From Ga0077555 sp041397775 (GTDB taxonomy: Bacteria; Pseudomonadota; Alphaproteobacteria; Rhizobiales; Hyphomicrobiaceae), in contig JAWKWB010000008.1 in the NCBI GenBank assembly GCA_041397775.1, positions 1 to 64,000 of the forward strand: a DNA stretch of 64,000 nucleotides. The letters are read 5' to 3'. How positions within the stretch are numbered: position 1 is the first letter of the stretch; each line of letters starts with the position of its first letter. Shown here in pieces: positions 38,654 to 47,057 of the stretch. A program made the position numbers and the translations under genes. Under the pieces are notes generated by a model. That model ran no database searches. It saw only the letters and a program-made list of their open reading frames with translations, and had not been told where the DNA came from.

Positions 38654-40017
38654 CCGCGCGCCCGACCACGATACGCCCCAGCTCCAGAATCCAGGCACGC
38701 CCGGCGATTGCGCGGAAGGCCGGAGTGCCGACGGCGATCAGCGCGGATCTGCTCGCTATGCCACGTCGGGGGGCAAGCAACTTGATGCTGAGCCTCCTCG
38801 TGCTGATTGCCGCATTCATCGTGTGGGCCTCCTTCGCCTCCATACAGGAAGTCACCAAGGGCACGGGCCGGGTGACGCCCGCGAGCAAGATCCAGGTGGT
38901 GCAGAACCTCGAAGGCGGCATCGTCCGCGAGGTTCTCGTCTCCGAAGGGTCTCTCGTGAAGGCAGGCGACATCATCCTGCGCATCGACCCAACGCAGGCC
39001 GCTTCCGTTCTCGGCGAGAGCAAGGAGAAGATCCTCGGGCTGAAGGCGCTGATCGCTCGCTTGGAGGCCGAGGTCGAAGGGCGCTTGCTGTCGTTTCCGA
39101 AAGAGGTCGAAGACGGTCAGCCTGATCTTGTCGTGCATCAGCGCGAACTGTTCGATGCGCGGCGAAAAGAACTCGACGCGGCCGTATCGGCAATGCGCCT
39201 CCAGGAGCAGCAGCGCTCGCAGGAAATCAAGGAGGCGCAGTCTCGCATCGCGACCCTTCGGAAAGCGCTGGAGATCGCCTCGGAAGAGGTGGCGATGACC
39301 CGGCCGCTCTTGCGCAGTGGAGCGGCGTCGCGCGCCGAATTGCTGTCGCTTGAAGCGAAGTTGAACGAAGCGCGTGGCTCGCTCGAAGCGACGACACTTG
39401 CCGTTCCCCGGCTCGACGCCGCAAAAAGCGAAATCGTACGCAAACGAACGGAGCGCCTGGAAGCCTTCCGGGCCGAGGCGCTGCAACGCCTGGCGAGCGC
39501 CCGCGTCGAACTCTCCGCACTGGAGGAAATCAGCCGAGGGAGCCAGGACAAGGTCGCGCGAGCAAGCGTCAAGGCGCCCACCGACGGCATCGTCAAGACC
39601 GTGCACGTCACGACGCCCGGTCAGGTCGTCCAGCCCGGGCATAGCCTCGTCGAGATCGTCCCCATCAACGATACGCTGCTCGTCGAGGCTCAAGTGAGGC
39701 CTCAAGACATCGCATTCCTGCACCCAGGTCAGAATGCGGTGGTCAAGCTGAGCGCATACGACTTCTCCATCTACGGAGGCCTCTCTGCGAAGCTCGAGCA
39801 TATCGGCGCAGACAGCATCAGCACGGAAAAAGGCGAGACCTACTACCTGATCCGCGTGCGCACGGAGAAAGCGCAGTTGACGCACCGCGGTCACAACCTG
39901 CCGATCATTCCCGGCATGGTGGCAGAAGTCGAAGTGATCACTGGCTCCAAGACCGTCATGAACTACATGACGAAGCCGCTTCTGAGGATGCGCCACGCCG
40001 CCTTGACCGAAAGATGA
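38650..40017 (+). CDS. HlyD-family membrane fusion protein of type I secretion
   Basis: 455 residues. A single membrane segment (NLMLSLLVLIAAFIVWASF) lies near residue 45-65. Then come a split lipoyl/barrel-sandwich domain (VVQNLEGGIVREVLVSEGSLVKAGD and KAPTDGIVKTVHVTTPGQVVQPG), a long coiled coil (about 125-300), and the HlyD C-terminal beta-barrel ending with IIPGMVAEVEVITG. It links the ABC protein to TolC. It overlaps the ABC gene by 4 bp (ATGA), so the two are coupled. Confidence 0.95.
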   Translation: MTARPTTIRPSSRIQARPAIARKAGVPTAISADLLAMPRRGASNLMLSLLVLIAAFIVWASFASIQEVTKGTGRVTPASKIQVVQNLEGGIVREVLVSEGSLVKAGDIILRIDPTQAASVLGESKEKILGLKALIARLEAEVEGRLLSFPKEVEDGQPDLVVHQRELFDARRKELDAAVSAMRLQEQQRSQEIKEAQSRIATLRKALEIASEEVAMTRPLLRSGAASRAELLSLEAKLNEARGSLEATTLAVPRLDAAKSEIVRKRTERLEAFRAEALQRLASARVELSALEEISRGSQDKVARASVKAPTDGIVKTVHVTTPGQVVQPGHSLVEIVPINDTLLVEAQVRPQDIAFLHPGQNAVVKLSAYDFSIYGGLSAKLEHIGADSISTEKGETYYLIRVRTEKAQLTHRGHNLPIIPGMVAEVEVITGSKTVMNYMTKPLLRMRHAALTER

Positions 40018-40108
40018 GCCCGCGGAGCTGCGGACACGCCCGTCGAGGGCGCGCCGGCGACTGCAAGAGCGGACCGGGCCATAGTCCCGTCATCCCTTCT
40101 CCCGGTTT

Positions 40109-40139
40109 CCCGGAAGCCGCGCTGCGTGCGGCTTCCGGG
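40109..40139 (+). terminator. Terminator of the secretion operon
   Basis: A perfect 12-bp stem (CCCGGAAGCCGC / GCGGCTTCCGGG) with a 7-base loop is followed by ATCTTTC, 91 bp after the hlyD stop. Confidence 0.82.
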
Positions 40140-40203
40140 ATCTTTCGCGGTGCGGGCCACGACAGACGTGGCAGCACGCGACTGCTACGCCGGGATTACT
40201 CGA

Positions 40204-41004
40204 TCACGTGATCGGTTTCTCGTCGTCCCAGACCTTCTCGGGCATCGGCAGGCCGGCCCAGACCTCTGGCCCCAGCGGATCCTTCGGCGCGATGCCCATG
40301 AACGTCTCCAGGATCATCGCCATCTGGCGGCAATGCTGGCCCGAATGCCACGTCGTGCGCTCGAGGAAATCGTGCAGCGACTGCTCGCCGTAATAGACCT
40401 CCGCAGGCTCGGCGTAATCGAGGTACTGGCCCTGCTGCTCCCACCACGCGGTGAAGCGCGTCTGCACGTCGGCGCCATAAGCCAGGATGTCGGCCTTGCG
40501 GGCCTTGTCCTTTGGCGCATTGCGGTTGTAGGCGCCGTTGACGAGGGGCGTCCCGTCGACGACCAGCTCCAGCCAGGCATCGACGACATTGAACGTGTGC
40601 CACGCCAGATTGGCGAACGTGCGGGGACGGCCCGGCACCTCGCCCTGCATCTTCTCCTCGGGCATCTGCCCGAAGAGACGCTGCTCCGCCGTCAACACGA
40701 GCGTGATGCGGCGCACCAGTTCCTCGGGCGGGAGGATCTTCTCCTCGCCCAGGTCGATGCCCGCGATGTCGGCCACGTCACGCAGGATCTGGCCGTTCGC
40801 CCATGCGTTGCCACGCGTGACGACGGGCACCATGCGGATGCCGAATGGCTTCAACTCGTCCCATGCCCCCTCATCCTCGAGGACGTTGCGGGACTGGAAG
40901 GAGATGCCGTGTTTGCCAAGGAACTCCTTGGTGCGAAGGCAACTCGTTCAGCCAGGGTGCCAGTAGACGCGGATCGTGTCGCGATCCGCCGCAGCCGATG
41001 TCAT
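40204..41004 (-). CDS. Candidate selenoprotein: glutaredoxin-like domain fused to DinB domain (in-frame UGA at 40948-40950)
   Basis: 266 residues if the TGA at codon 19 is read through. Before it the frame reads ATG (41004) ... IRVYWHPG. After it the frame reads TSCLRTKEFLGKHGISFQSRNVLEDEG, the standard start of a glutaredoxin-like domain whose CxxC would be C-T-S-C. The first cysteine codon is TGA, giving UTSC. The protein continues through the cis-Pro region (GIRMVPVVTRG) into a DinB/DUF664-type four-helix domain with histidines in LAWHTFNVVD and WHSGQHCRQM. GGAG lies 8 bases before the ATG. A 6-bp hairpin with a 4-base loop begins 16 bases after the TGA. The alternative, a nonsense mutation, would leave a protein with no redox half. 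It is divergent from an alpha/beta hydrolase. Confidence 0.8.
40916..40931 (-). promoter_or_regulatory. Candidate bacterial SECIS hairpin of the glutaredoxin/DinB gene
   Basis: On the coding strand CCAAGG-AGTT-CCTTGG forms a 6-bp stem with a 4-base loop. The loop begins 22 bases after the UGA and has G as its second base. Both agree with the published loose description of bacterial SECIS (small loop with G in the first two positions, 16-37 bases from UGA). Not tested by folding. Confidence 0.55.
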
Positions 41005-41113
41005 GGTGCGACTCCAGTTCATTGAGATGCAATGGAAGTTATGCGTAATTCCAACCCTGTCCAGTCGGATTTGCGCGATTGGAAGAAGAGCCGTCAACAA
41101 ACGCGAGGCAGGC

Positions 41114-42289
41114 ATGCGATCGAAGCTGGAAACCGAATTGCCCGCAGGCATCCGCCGCCGTGTCGTCCGAGAGGTCAACGGGCTCGACATGCACGTGCTG
41201 GAGGCGGGGCCGGGGCGACCCGATGCACCGGTTCTCCTGCTTCTGCACGGCTTTCCCGAACTCGCCTTCAGCTGGCGCCATGTGATGCTGCCGCTCGCCG
41301 CCGCCGGCTACCGCGTCCTGGCGCCCGACCAGCGCGGCTACGGGCGCACGACGGGATGGGACGACCGCTATGACGGCGACCTCGCTTCGTTCCGGCTCCT
41401 CAACCTCGTACGCGATGCCGTGGGGCTTCTGGCAGCCCTGGGCATCCGGGAGGTCGCAGGCGTCTTCGGGCACGATTTCGGCGCGTCGGTGGCCGGCTGG
41501 TGCGCCATGCTGCGGCCGGACATCTTCCGGTCCGTGGCCATCATGAGCGCCCCCTTCGCTGGCGCACCGGCCCTCGCCCAGGACACCGAACGGGCTCCCA
41601 TGTCGCTGGAAGCCCGGCTGCCGCCCGTCCTGCGTATCGCGCCGGCGCTCGCCGCGCTCGATCCACCGCGCAAGCACTATCATACCTACTACGCCACGCG
41701 CGAGGCGAACCGGGACATGATGGCCTCTCCCCAGGGCTTGCGCGCCTTCCTGCGCGCCTACTTCCATCAGAAGAGCGCGGACTGGGCGGGCAACGCCATC
41801 CACCGCCTCTCCGGCTGGACGGCACAGGAACTGGCGAAACTGCCGCGCTACTATGTCATGGACCTCGACCGCACCATGGCGGAGTGCGTGGCCGAAACGA
41901 TGCCCACTGCGCAGGAGATCGCGGCCTGCGGCTGGCTGAGCGAGGCCGAGATGGCCGTCTACACGCAGGAATACGCCCGCACCGGCTTCCAGGGCGGGCT
42001 CAACTGGTACCGGGCACGGCTCGACCCGCGGCTCGCCGCCGAGCACGAGCTGTTCTCCGGCGTCCGCATCGCGGTGCCCGCGACCTTCATCGCCGGCGCC
42101 AGCGACTGGGGCGTCCACCAGATGCCCGGCGCGCTGGAACGCATGGAGGGTCAGGTCTGCACCGACTATCGCGGAACCCATCTGGTGCCGGGGGCCGGTC
42201 ACTGGGTGCAGCAGGAGCAGCCCGCAGCGACCGTGCGGCTTCTGCTCGCGTTCCTGGAAGGACATCAGGCCGCGTATTGCCAACAGTGA
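41114..42289 (+). CDS. Alpha/beta hydrolase, epoxide hydrolase-like
   Basis: 391 residues. The oxyanion stretch HGFPE is at about 45-49, DQRGYG at about 72-77, the nucleophile elbow GHDFGA has aspartate at about 121, and the catalytic histidine is in GAGHWVQQEQP near the C-terminus. The cap domain between contains tyrosines that could activate an epoxide. The start at 41114 follows AGGCAGG. It is divergent from the candidate selenoprotein with a 109-bp shared upstream region. The substrate is unknown. Confidence 0.9.
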   Translation: MRSKLETELPAGIRRRVVREVNGLDMHVLEAGPGRPDAPVLLLLHGFPELAFSWRHVMLPLAAAGYRVLAPDQRGYGRTTGWDDRYDGDLASFRLLNLVRDAVGLLAALGIREVAGVFGHDFGASVAGWCAMLRPDIFRSVAIMSAPFAGAPALAQDTERAPMSLEARLPPVLRIAPALAALDPPRKHYHTYYATREANRDMMASPQGLRAFLRAYFHQKSADWAGNAIHRLSGWTAQELAKLPRYYVMDLDRTMAECVAETMPTAQEIAACGWLSEAEMAVYTQEYARTGFQGGLNWYRARLDPRLAAEHELFSGVRIAVPATFIAGASDWGVHQMPGALERMEGQVCTDYRGTHLVPGAGHWVQQEQPAATVRLLLAFLEGHQAAYCQQ

Positions 42290-42476
42290 CATGCGCGTCA
42301 CGGCCATTTGGCGCGATTATCTCGAGCCGAAGGGCCCGCCTCGGTCGTGCCGCAGCAAGCGCACCTGGCCGCCGTCCTGGCCAGCACGAAAAGGTTTTGC
42401 GTCCCCATCGAGAAGGGCCCATCGAGAAGGACTTGCGCTGGGGCGCTGCCTCGCCTATAGAGAGCGCCCTGAGATG

Positions 42477-42551
42477 CTCCCTTCGTCTAGCGGTTAGGAC
42501 GTCAGCCTCTCACGTTGAAAACAGGGGTTCGATTCCCCTAGGGAGCGCCAT
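42477..42551 (+). tRNA. tRNA-Glu (CTC)
   Basis: 75 bases including the encoded CCA. The acceptor stem GCTCCCT pairs with AGGGAGC. The D arm is of tRNA-Glu type (TCGTCTAGCGGTTAGGA). The anticodon stem TCAGC/GTTGA encloses loop CTCTCAC with anticodon CTC. The T arm is AGGGGTTCGATTCCCCT. The G-T pair in the anticodon stem is slightly weak, but the gene looks functional. Confidence 0.95.
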
Positions 42552-42849
42552 AACTCCGCAGACATACGCGAACGCACTGTCCTCGACGCCTGTAGCTGGC
42601 GCCGAGTGCATTGATTTCGCGCGATCGCGCTCCCGGCACGCCGGTCCCTGCAAGCCCTTGCAGAACGTCTGAGCCTGCGATCGCCTAGCGTCCTCCGCGC
42701 CCAGCGCACATCTCGGGCGCATCCCGGGTTGCTGACACCGCGTACAGTCCCTGCTATAGGGCGCCTGCACATTCGGCACAAAATGGGTTGGTGAGCGGAT
42801 ACGCAGGAATTGCGCGTGCCGTTGTCGGCCCCTCTATCGACAGGACAGC
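42552..42849. other. Intergenic region
   Basis: 298 bp between the tRNA and the DUF6481 gene. I see no supported gene or terminator here. Confidence 0.5.
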
Positions 42850-43209
42850 ATGCGACAACTCAAAGGCCAGAGCCTGGCCGACCGACAGCAGAACGCCCGG
42901 AAGGCAAAAGAAGCACTCCTTCAGAAGATGCGCGAAGCGCCCAAGCCCGATGATCCCGAAGTCGTGGCCAGGCGCGAGGCCAAGGCGGCGACGCTCGCTG
43001 CCAACCGGGCCGAGCGCGAGCGCCGTCGCGCCGAAAAGGCTGCTGCGGAGCGCGCCGAGGCCGAACGTCTGGCCGCCTTGCAGGCTGCCGAGTTCGCCGA
43101 AGCCGAGCGCAAGAAGAACGAGGAAGCCGAGAAGATCAAGGCCCTGCTAGCCGAGCAGAAGGCAGCACGGGACGCGCGCTATGCCGCCCGCAAGAAGCGC
43201 AGGGGCTGA
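42850..43209 (+). CDS. DUF6481 family protein, highly charged coiled coil
   Basis: 119 residues, almost entirely a charged Ala/Glu/Lys/Arg helix (about 40-115), beginning MRQLKGQSLADRQQNARKAKEALL and ending in a basic ARKKRRG tail. The start motif G-x-S-L-A-D-R-Q and the following A-K-x-A-L-L match the DUF6481 family of Alphaproteobacteria. The function is unknown. There is no membrane segment or signal peptide. The basic tail could bind nucleic acid, but this is inference. Confidence 0.8.
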   Translation: MRQLKGQSLADRQQNARKAKEALLQKMREAPKPDDPEVVARREAKAATLAANRAERERRRAEKAAAERAEAERLAALQAAEFAEAERKKNEEAEKIKALLAEQKAARDARYAARKKRRG

Positions 43210-43439
43210 CACGGCGGCGCTCTAACCGCATCCACGCATATCGACCCGCTGACCGCCTCGTGTTCCGGTTCCGACCTCTGCATCCCCTGCAGCTCGTCTC
43301 AGGGCAGATGCCGGCGCCACGAGGAACACGAGTGCGGCAGCCGGTTGCCGCTTCCCCGGCGCCCGGCATTGGCATATCTATATGCCGATAGACCTGACGG
43401 CTCTCCCTCCCTACAGCCTCGAAGCACCAAGGAGATGGC

Positions 43440-44102
43440 ATGATCGCCGACCCCAACGCCACCAGCCCTCGGCTCACGATCGAGATCGTCTCGGACGTCG
43501 TTTGACCCTGGTGCTTCATCGGCAAGCGCCGGCTCGAGTCTGCTCTCCAGACGTACGCCGAGCGCTTTCCCGACGAGGCCAAGCCAGCCGTGCGCTGGCT
43601 TCCCTTCCAGCTCAATCCCGACTTGCCCATCGAGGGCATCTCGCGGCAAGCCTATATCGAGATGAAGTTCGGGCCCGGCGCCACGCGAACCTATGACCGC
43701 GTCGCCGGTGTCGGCAAATCGGTCGGGATCGACTTCGATTTCGATGCCATCAAAGTGCAGCCGAACACGATCAACGCGCATCGCCTGCTCGCCTATGGCG
43801 CGCGCAACGGCCGTGAGGACGAGACGGCGGAGGAATTGTTCAAGGCCTATTTCCTCCAGGGCGCCGTGATCGCCGATCTCGCCGTGCTCGCCGACGTGGG
43901 GGCGAGGGCCGGTCTCGATCGGGAAGCGCTCGCCGCCTATCTCGCGTCGGACGAGGACAAGGCCGGCATCGCCGAGGCCGATTTGGATGTCCGCCGGGCC
44001 GGCGTCAGTGGCGTGCCGTTCTTCATTTTCAATCGCCGCGTGGCCGTGTCCGGCGCACACGAGCCAGAGACGCTGTTGGAGGCGATGCAGCAGGCGCTCT
44101 AG
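43440..44102 (+). CDS. Candidate selenoprotein: FrnE/DsbA-family oxidoreductase (in-frame UGA at 43503-43505)
   Basis: 220 residues if the TGA at codon 22 is read through. The frame is ATG (43440, GGAG 5 bases before) ... LTIEIVSDVV-TGA-PWCFIGKRRLE. FrnE-type DsbA proteins have CPWC at exactly this place, directly after D-x-V; here the first cysteine codon is TGA, giving UPWC. Downstream is a full FrnE-like protein: WLPFQLNPDLP, the helical insertion, and the cis-proline strand GVSGVPFFIFNRRVAVSGAHEPE near the end. It would be a thiol-disulfide oxidoreductase or isomerase. There is no signal peptide, as usual for FrnE. No other internal stop or frameshift is present. A pseudogene with a single nonsense mutation is the alternative. 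Confidence 0.82.
43510..43532 (+). promoter_or_regulatory. Possible SECIS hairpins after the FrnE-type UGA
   Basis: Two exclusive hairpins are visible. One is GGTGCTT / AAGCGCC (7 bp with one G-T, 7-base loop, loop 11 bases after UGA). The other is TCGGC / GCCGG (5 bp with one G-T, loop AAGC, 18 bases after UGA). The second fits the distance rule, but its loop lacks G in the first two positions. Neither is a clear consensus. Confidence 0.35.
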
Positions 44103-44272
44103 TGCAGCGCATCAGACGTTCGGTACCCGCCAGCGGCTGCGTCGTTGAGCAAACGTCAGGTGCAGAACACGAGCGCTGAGTGCCTCCATACATGCGGGCG
44201 CAGTCGGAGCACCGGCTGGCGCTCGTCGTGACGACTGCCTCGAATGGTGACGACGGGCTGCGGCGGCCGATG

Positions 44273-45766
44273 CTACTCGAGCAATGCGGCAATCCCGTCG
44301 TTGCCGGCGAGCCGCGCAATGTCGAGGGCCGTCTGCCGCCGCTTGTTGCGCAACCCGGTCTTCGCGCCTGCTTTCAACAGGCGGCGCACCATCTCCACGT
44401 GACCACCTTCGGCAGCGCTCATCAGCGCGCTGTAGCCGAGGCGGTTGCGAAGATCGATCGCTGCGCCCCGGCGCAGAAGATCTCCCGCCACCTCGCCAAG
44501 GCCGAAGCGCGCGGCGAGGATCAGCGCACTATTCCCAGCACTGGTGTGCCCGGAAACGTCGGCCCCCGCGGACAACAACGTCAGCGCACACGCGCTTTGC
44601 CGCCGTTCGATGGCGCGCAGGAGTGGCGTCCAACCGTCGCGATCGGCCACCGCCGGCTTTGCGCCGGCGGCCAGAAGCGCCGTGACCACGGCGCCATCAC
44701 ATCGCTCCGCAGCGTACCAGAGTGCCGTACGCCCCCATCTGTCCGCACTGTCGAGGCCAACCTTCCTTTCGAGAAAGACCCGCACCAGCGGCAAATCGCA
44801 ATGCTGCGCCGCCAGCGGCAGCGGCGCGTGCCCGGACGGGAAGGATGCATCGATCCCGGCACCGCGCCCAAGCATGGCCTCGACGACCGGCGCCTGGCAT
44901 GAGGCGATGGCTTCCTCGAACGCGACATGGCGGTTTCTCGTGAGGATCCGGAAATCGGCCCCCTTTGCGACGAACTCCACCGCCATCGCGGCCTTCCTCT
45001 TGCGGACGGCGAGAAACACCGCAGTTTCACCAGCGATATTCTGCGCGTCCAAACTTGCCCCCGAGGCCAGCAACGCTCGCGCCGTTGCGACGTGCCCCGC
45101 TCCTGCCGCCAGCATCAGCGGCGTATTGCCCATGCTGTCGCGAACCTCGAGCGCGGCGTGCTTCGCAAGCAGGGCCGCGATCACGTCGTTCTGCCCCCGC
45201 GCCGCGGCCTCCAACAGCGCCGGCCGCGCACCCGCGACCACGGATGGCGCGATGCGGCCCGCGGGCTTTGCCGCACGCGGTACAGTGGGCGCAGCGTCCT
45301 GGCGCGCTGCCGTGCCTTTCGCCCATGACAAGTCCCGCAGCAGCGAGGCCGCGCCGGCGTGACCCGAAGCCGCTGCCCGGTCGAGCCAGTTCCGCCCCGT
45401 CTCCCGATCGACCGAAGTACCGTCGCCCGACAGGTACATCCGGCCGAGCAGGAACTGCGCTTTCACGTGGCCTTGCCCGGCCGCCTGCCGCATCCACGCG
45501 AAGGCCCGGCGCCGATCCTGGGTAACGCCTTGCCCGCTGCGGTAGAGCGACGCGAGGTGATACTGGGCTTCGGCATCGCCGGCACGTGCGGCCTTGGTGA
45601 GTTCCACGACGGCGGCCTTGAAGTTTCCCAACCGAAGCGACGCGCGCGCAGCAGATACCTCACGCGAGATGGCCGCCCTATCCTGCGCGATACCGCAATT
45701 CGGGACGAGAGCACCGCAGATTGCCGCGCCTGCCAGCGCGGCTCTTGCTGCGTCAAGCAGTGCCAT
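44273..45766 (-). CDS. Exported Sel1-repeat/ankyrin-repeat protein
   Basis: 497 residues. The first ~25 form a signal peptide (AALAGAAICGALVPNCGIAQ), so it is probably periplasmic. About residues 50-125 hold two Sel1/TPR-like repeats (AQYHLASLYRSGQGVTQDRRRAFAWMRQAA; AQFLLGRMYLSGDGT). From about 185 to the end there are roughly nine ankyrin repeats (e.g. GNTPLMLAAGAGHVATARALLASGA). It is a protein-binding scaffold. It starts inside the end of the ferredoxin/FAD gene (14-bp overlap), so the two are co-translated and likely belong to the same electron-transfer unit. Confidence 0.88.
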   Translation of the reverse strand: MALLDAARAALAGAAICGALVPNCGIAQDRAAISREVSAARASLRLGNFKAAVVELTKAARAGDAEAQYHLASLYRSGQGVTQDRRRAFAWMRQAAGQGHVKAQFLLGRMYLSGDGTSVDRETGRNWLDRAAASGHAGAASLLRDLSWAKGTAARQDAAPTVPRAAKPAGRIAPSVVAGARPALLEAAARGQNDVIAALLAKHAALEVRDSMGNTPLMLAAGAGHVATARALLASGASLDAQNIAGETAVFLAVRKRKAAMAVEFVAKGADFRILTRNRHVAFEEAIASCQAPVVEAMLGRGAGIDASFPSGHAPLPLAAQHCDLPLVRVFLERKVGLDSADRWGRTALWYAAERCDGAVVTALLAAGAKPAVADRDGWTPLLRAIERRQSACALTLLSAGADVSGHTSAGNSALILAARFGLGEVAGDLLRRGAAIDLRNRLGYSALMSAAEGGHVEMVRRLLKAGAKTGLRNKRRQTALDIARLAGNDGIAALLE

Positions 45767-47057
45767 ATTTCGTTTCCATTTCGATACCGGTCTGCTTGAG
45801 AAACGCCGCAGGCAAGATGCCGCCCGCACAAACGACGACTGCATCATTGTCGAGCGTGATGGCGCGTCCCTGCCAATCGAGCACGACAGCGGCCTCGCTG
45901 ATCTGCCGCACATGAGAGCCCAGAAGCGCCGTGAGACTGCCCCTGGCAACCGCATCCGTGACCCGCGTCCGGTTCTTCGCCTTGGCGCGGGCAAAATTGT
46001 CGCCGCGATAGGAGAGCGTGATCTGGGTGCCCGGCTCCTCGGCAAGGCTGCATGCCGCCTCGAGGGCGCTATCCCCTCCGCCGACGACCAGCACGTGTTT
46101 TCCCTTGTAGATCGCTGGATCGCTCAGCCGATAGGTCACCTTCGCCAGGTCCTCGCCGGGAACGTCGAGCTTGCGCGGCGTGCCGCGCCGCCCGATGGCC
46201 AGCAGCACGCCTCGTGCCCTGTATCGGCCGGCGCCCGTGCGGACCTCGAATCCGCCATCCACGGCCTCGACGGCCTCCGCGCGTTCGCCGTACCGGATGC
46301 GCAGGCCCGTGTCGCGCGCCACCCGCTGCCAGAACGCCAACAGCTTCTCTTTTCGGACCTCGCTGAAATGCACCCGGCCGACCAACGGCAGTGTCGCTGG
46401 CTGTGTCATGACCAGTTTTCCTTTCGGGAAATGCGCAACCGTTCCCCCGAAGCTCTCCTGTTCAAGCGTTACGTAGCGCAGCTTGTTCTCGATTGCCGCA
46501 AGGCTTGCCGAGATCCCGGCTGGCCCGCCACCGACGATGATCACATCGAGCCAATTTCCGTCTCCGCGCGGGACGCACTGGCGGATCGAGGACATGGCTT
46601 GTCGGCCCTGCTCGATGGCGTTCCGGATCAGGCCCATGCCTCCAAGCTCGCCGGCGATATAGATGCCCGCCACATTGGTCTGGAAGTCCGGCCCGATCTG
46701 CGGAAGTTCCACACCGCGCTGCTCCGTTCCAAACACGAGGCTGATCGCGCCATGCGGACAGGCGGCACGGCAGGCTCCATGGCCGATACAGTCCGCCGGC
46801 GTGAGGAGCCGCGCCTTTCCATCGACCAGCCCTAGAATGCGCCCCTCGGGGCATGCGCGGACACAGGCACCACACCCCAGGCACAGCGAAGCATCGATGA
46901 TGGGATGCAGCGACGAGGGCTGGTCCTGTCCCGAGGCAACCGCATCCTCGTGCAAGGCACGGCTTTTGCGATCCTCGCGCCATCGACGAACGGCGAGAAT
47001 TCCCCAGATCAGGAACAGGGGGGCGAGATAAACGAGCACGGATCGATCGATGGGCAT
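45753..47057 (-). CDS. Membrane-anchored 4Fe-4S/FAD NAD(P)-binding oxidoreductase
   Basis: 434 residues. An N-terminal membrane helix (LVYLAPLFLIWGILAV) is followed by a two-cluster ferredoxin domain: CLGCGACVRACPEG and CIGHGACRAACPHG. The second has His in place of the second Cys. A thioredoxin-reductase-like FAD/NAD(P) half follows, with VIIVGGGPAGISA and VLVVGGGDSALEAA; no redox-active CxxC is present there. It could pass electrons from NAD(P)H through flavin and clusters to a membrane or periplasmic acceptor. The divergent cytochrome genes beside it make them the likely partners. The start at 47057 is just before the helix; an upstream start at 47111 is possible. Confidence 0.88.
   Translation of the reverse strand: MPIDRSVLVYLAPLFLIWGILAVRRWREDRKSRALHEDAVASGQDQPSSLHPIIDASLCLGCGACVRACPEGRILGLVDGKARLLTPADCIGHGACRAACPHGAISLVFGTEQRGVELPQIGPDFQTNVAGIYIAGELGGMGLIRNAIEQGRQAMSSIRQCVPRGDGNWLDVIIVGGGPAGISASLAAIENKLRYVTLEQESFGGTVAHFPKGKLVMTQPATLPLVGRVHFSEVRKEKLLAFWQRVARDTGLRIRYGERAEAVEAVDGGFEVRTGAGRYRARGVLLAIGRRGTPRKLDVPGEDLAKVTYRLSDPAIYKGKHVLVVGGGDSALEAACSLAEEPGTQITLSYRGDNFARAKAKNRTRVTDAVARGSLTALLGSHVRQISEAAVVLDWQGRAITLDNDAVVVCAGGILPAAFLKQTGIEMETKYGTA

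Noticed and set aside
40200..40213. CGATCACGTGATCG palindrome as an operator
   Set aside because: It overlaps the stop codon of the glutaredoxin/DinB gene and has no neighbouring promoter; probably chance.
40204..40854. Short DinB-only protein starting from a TTG at 40854
   Set aside because: The frame extends upstream through a well-conserved glutaredoxin-like region to an ATG with a ribosome site; the TTG has none.
43440..44102. Pseudogene call for the FrnE-type gene because of the internal TGA
   Set aside because: The single TGA hits the catalytic Cys codon exactly, the rest is intact, and a second gene nearby shows the same pattern.
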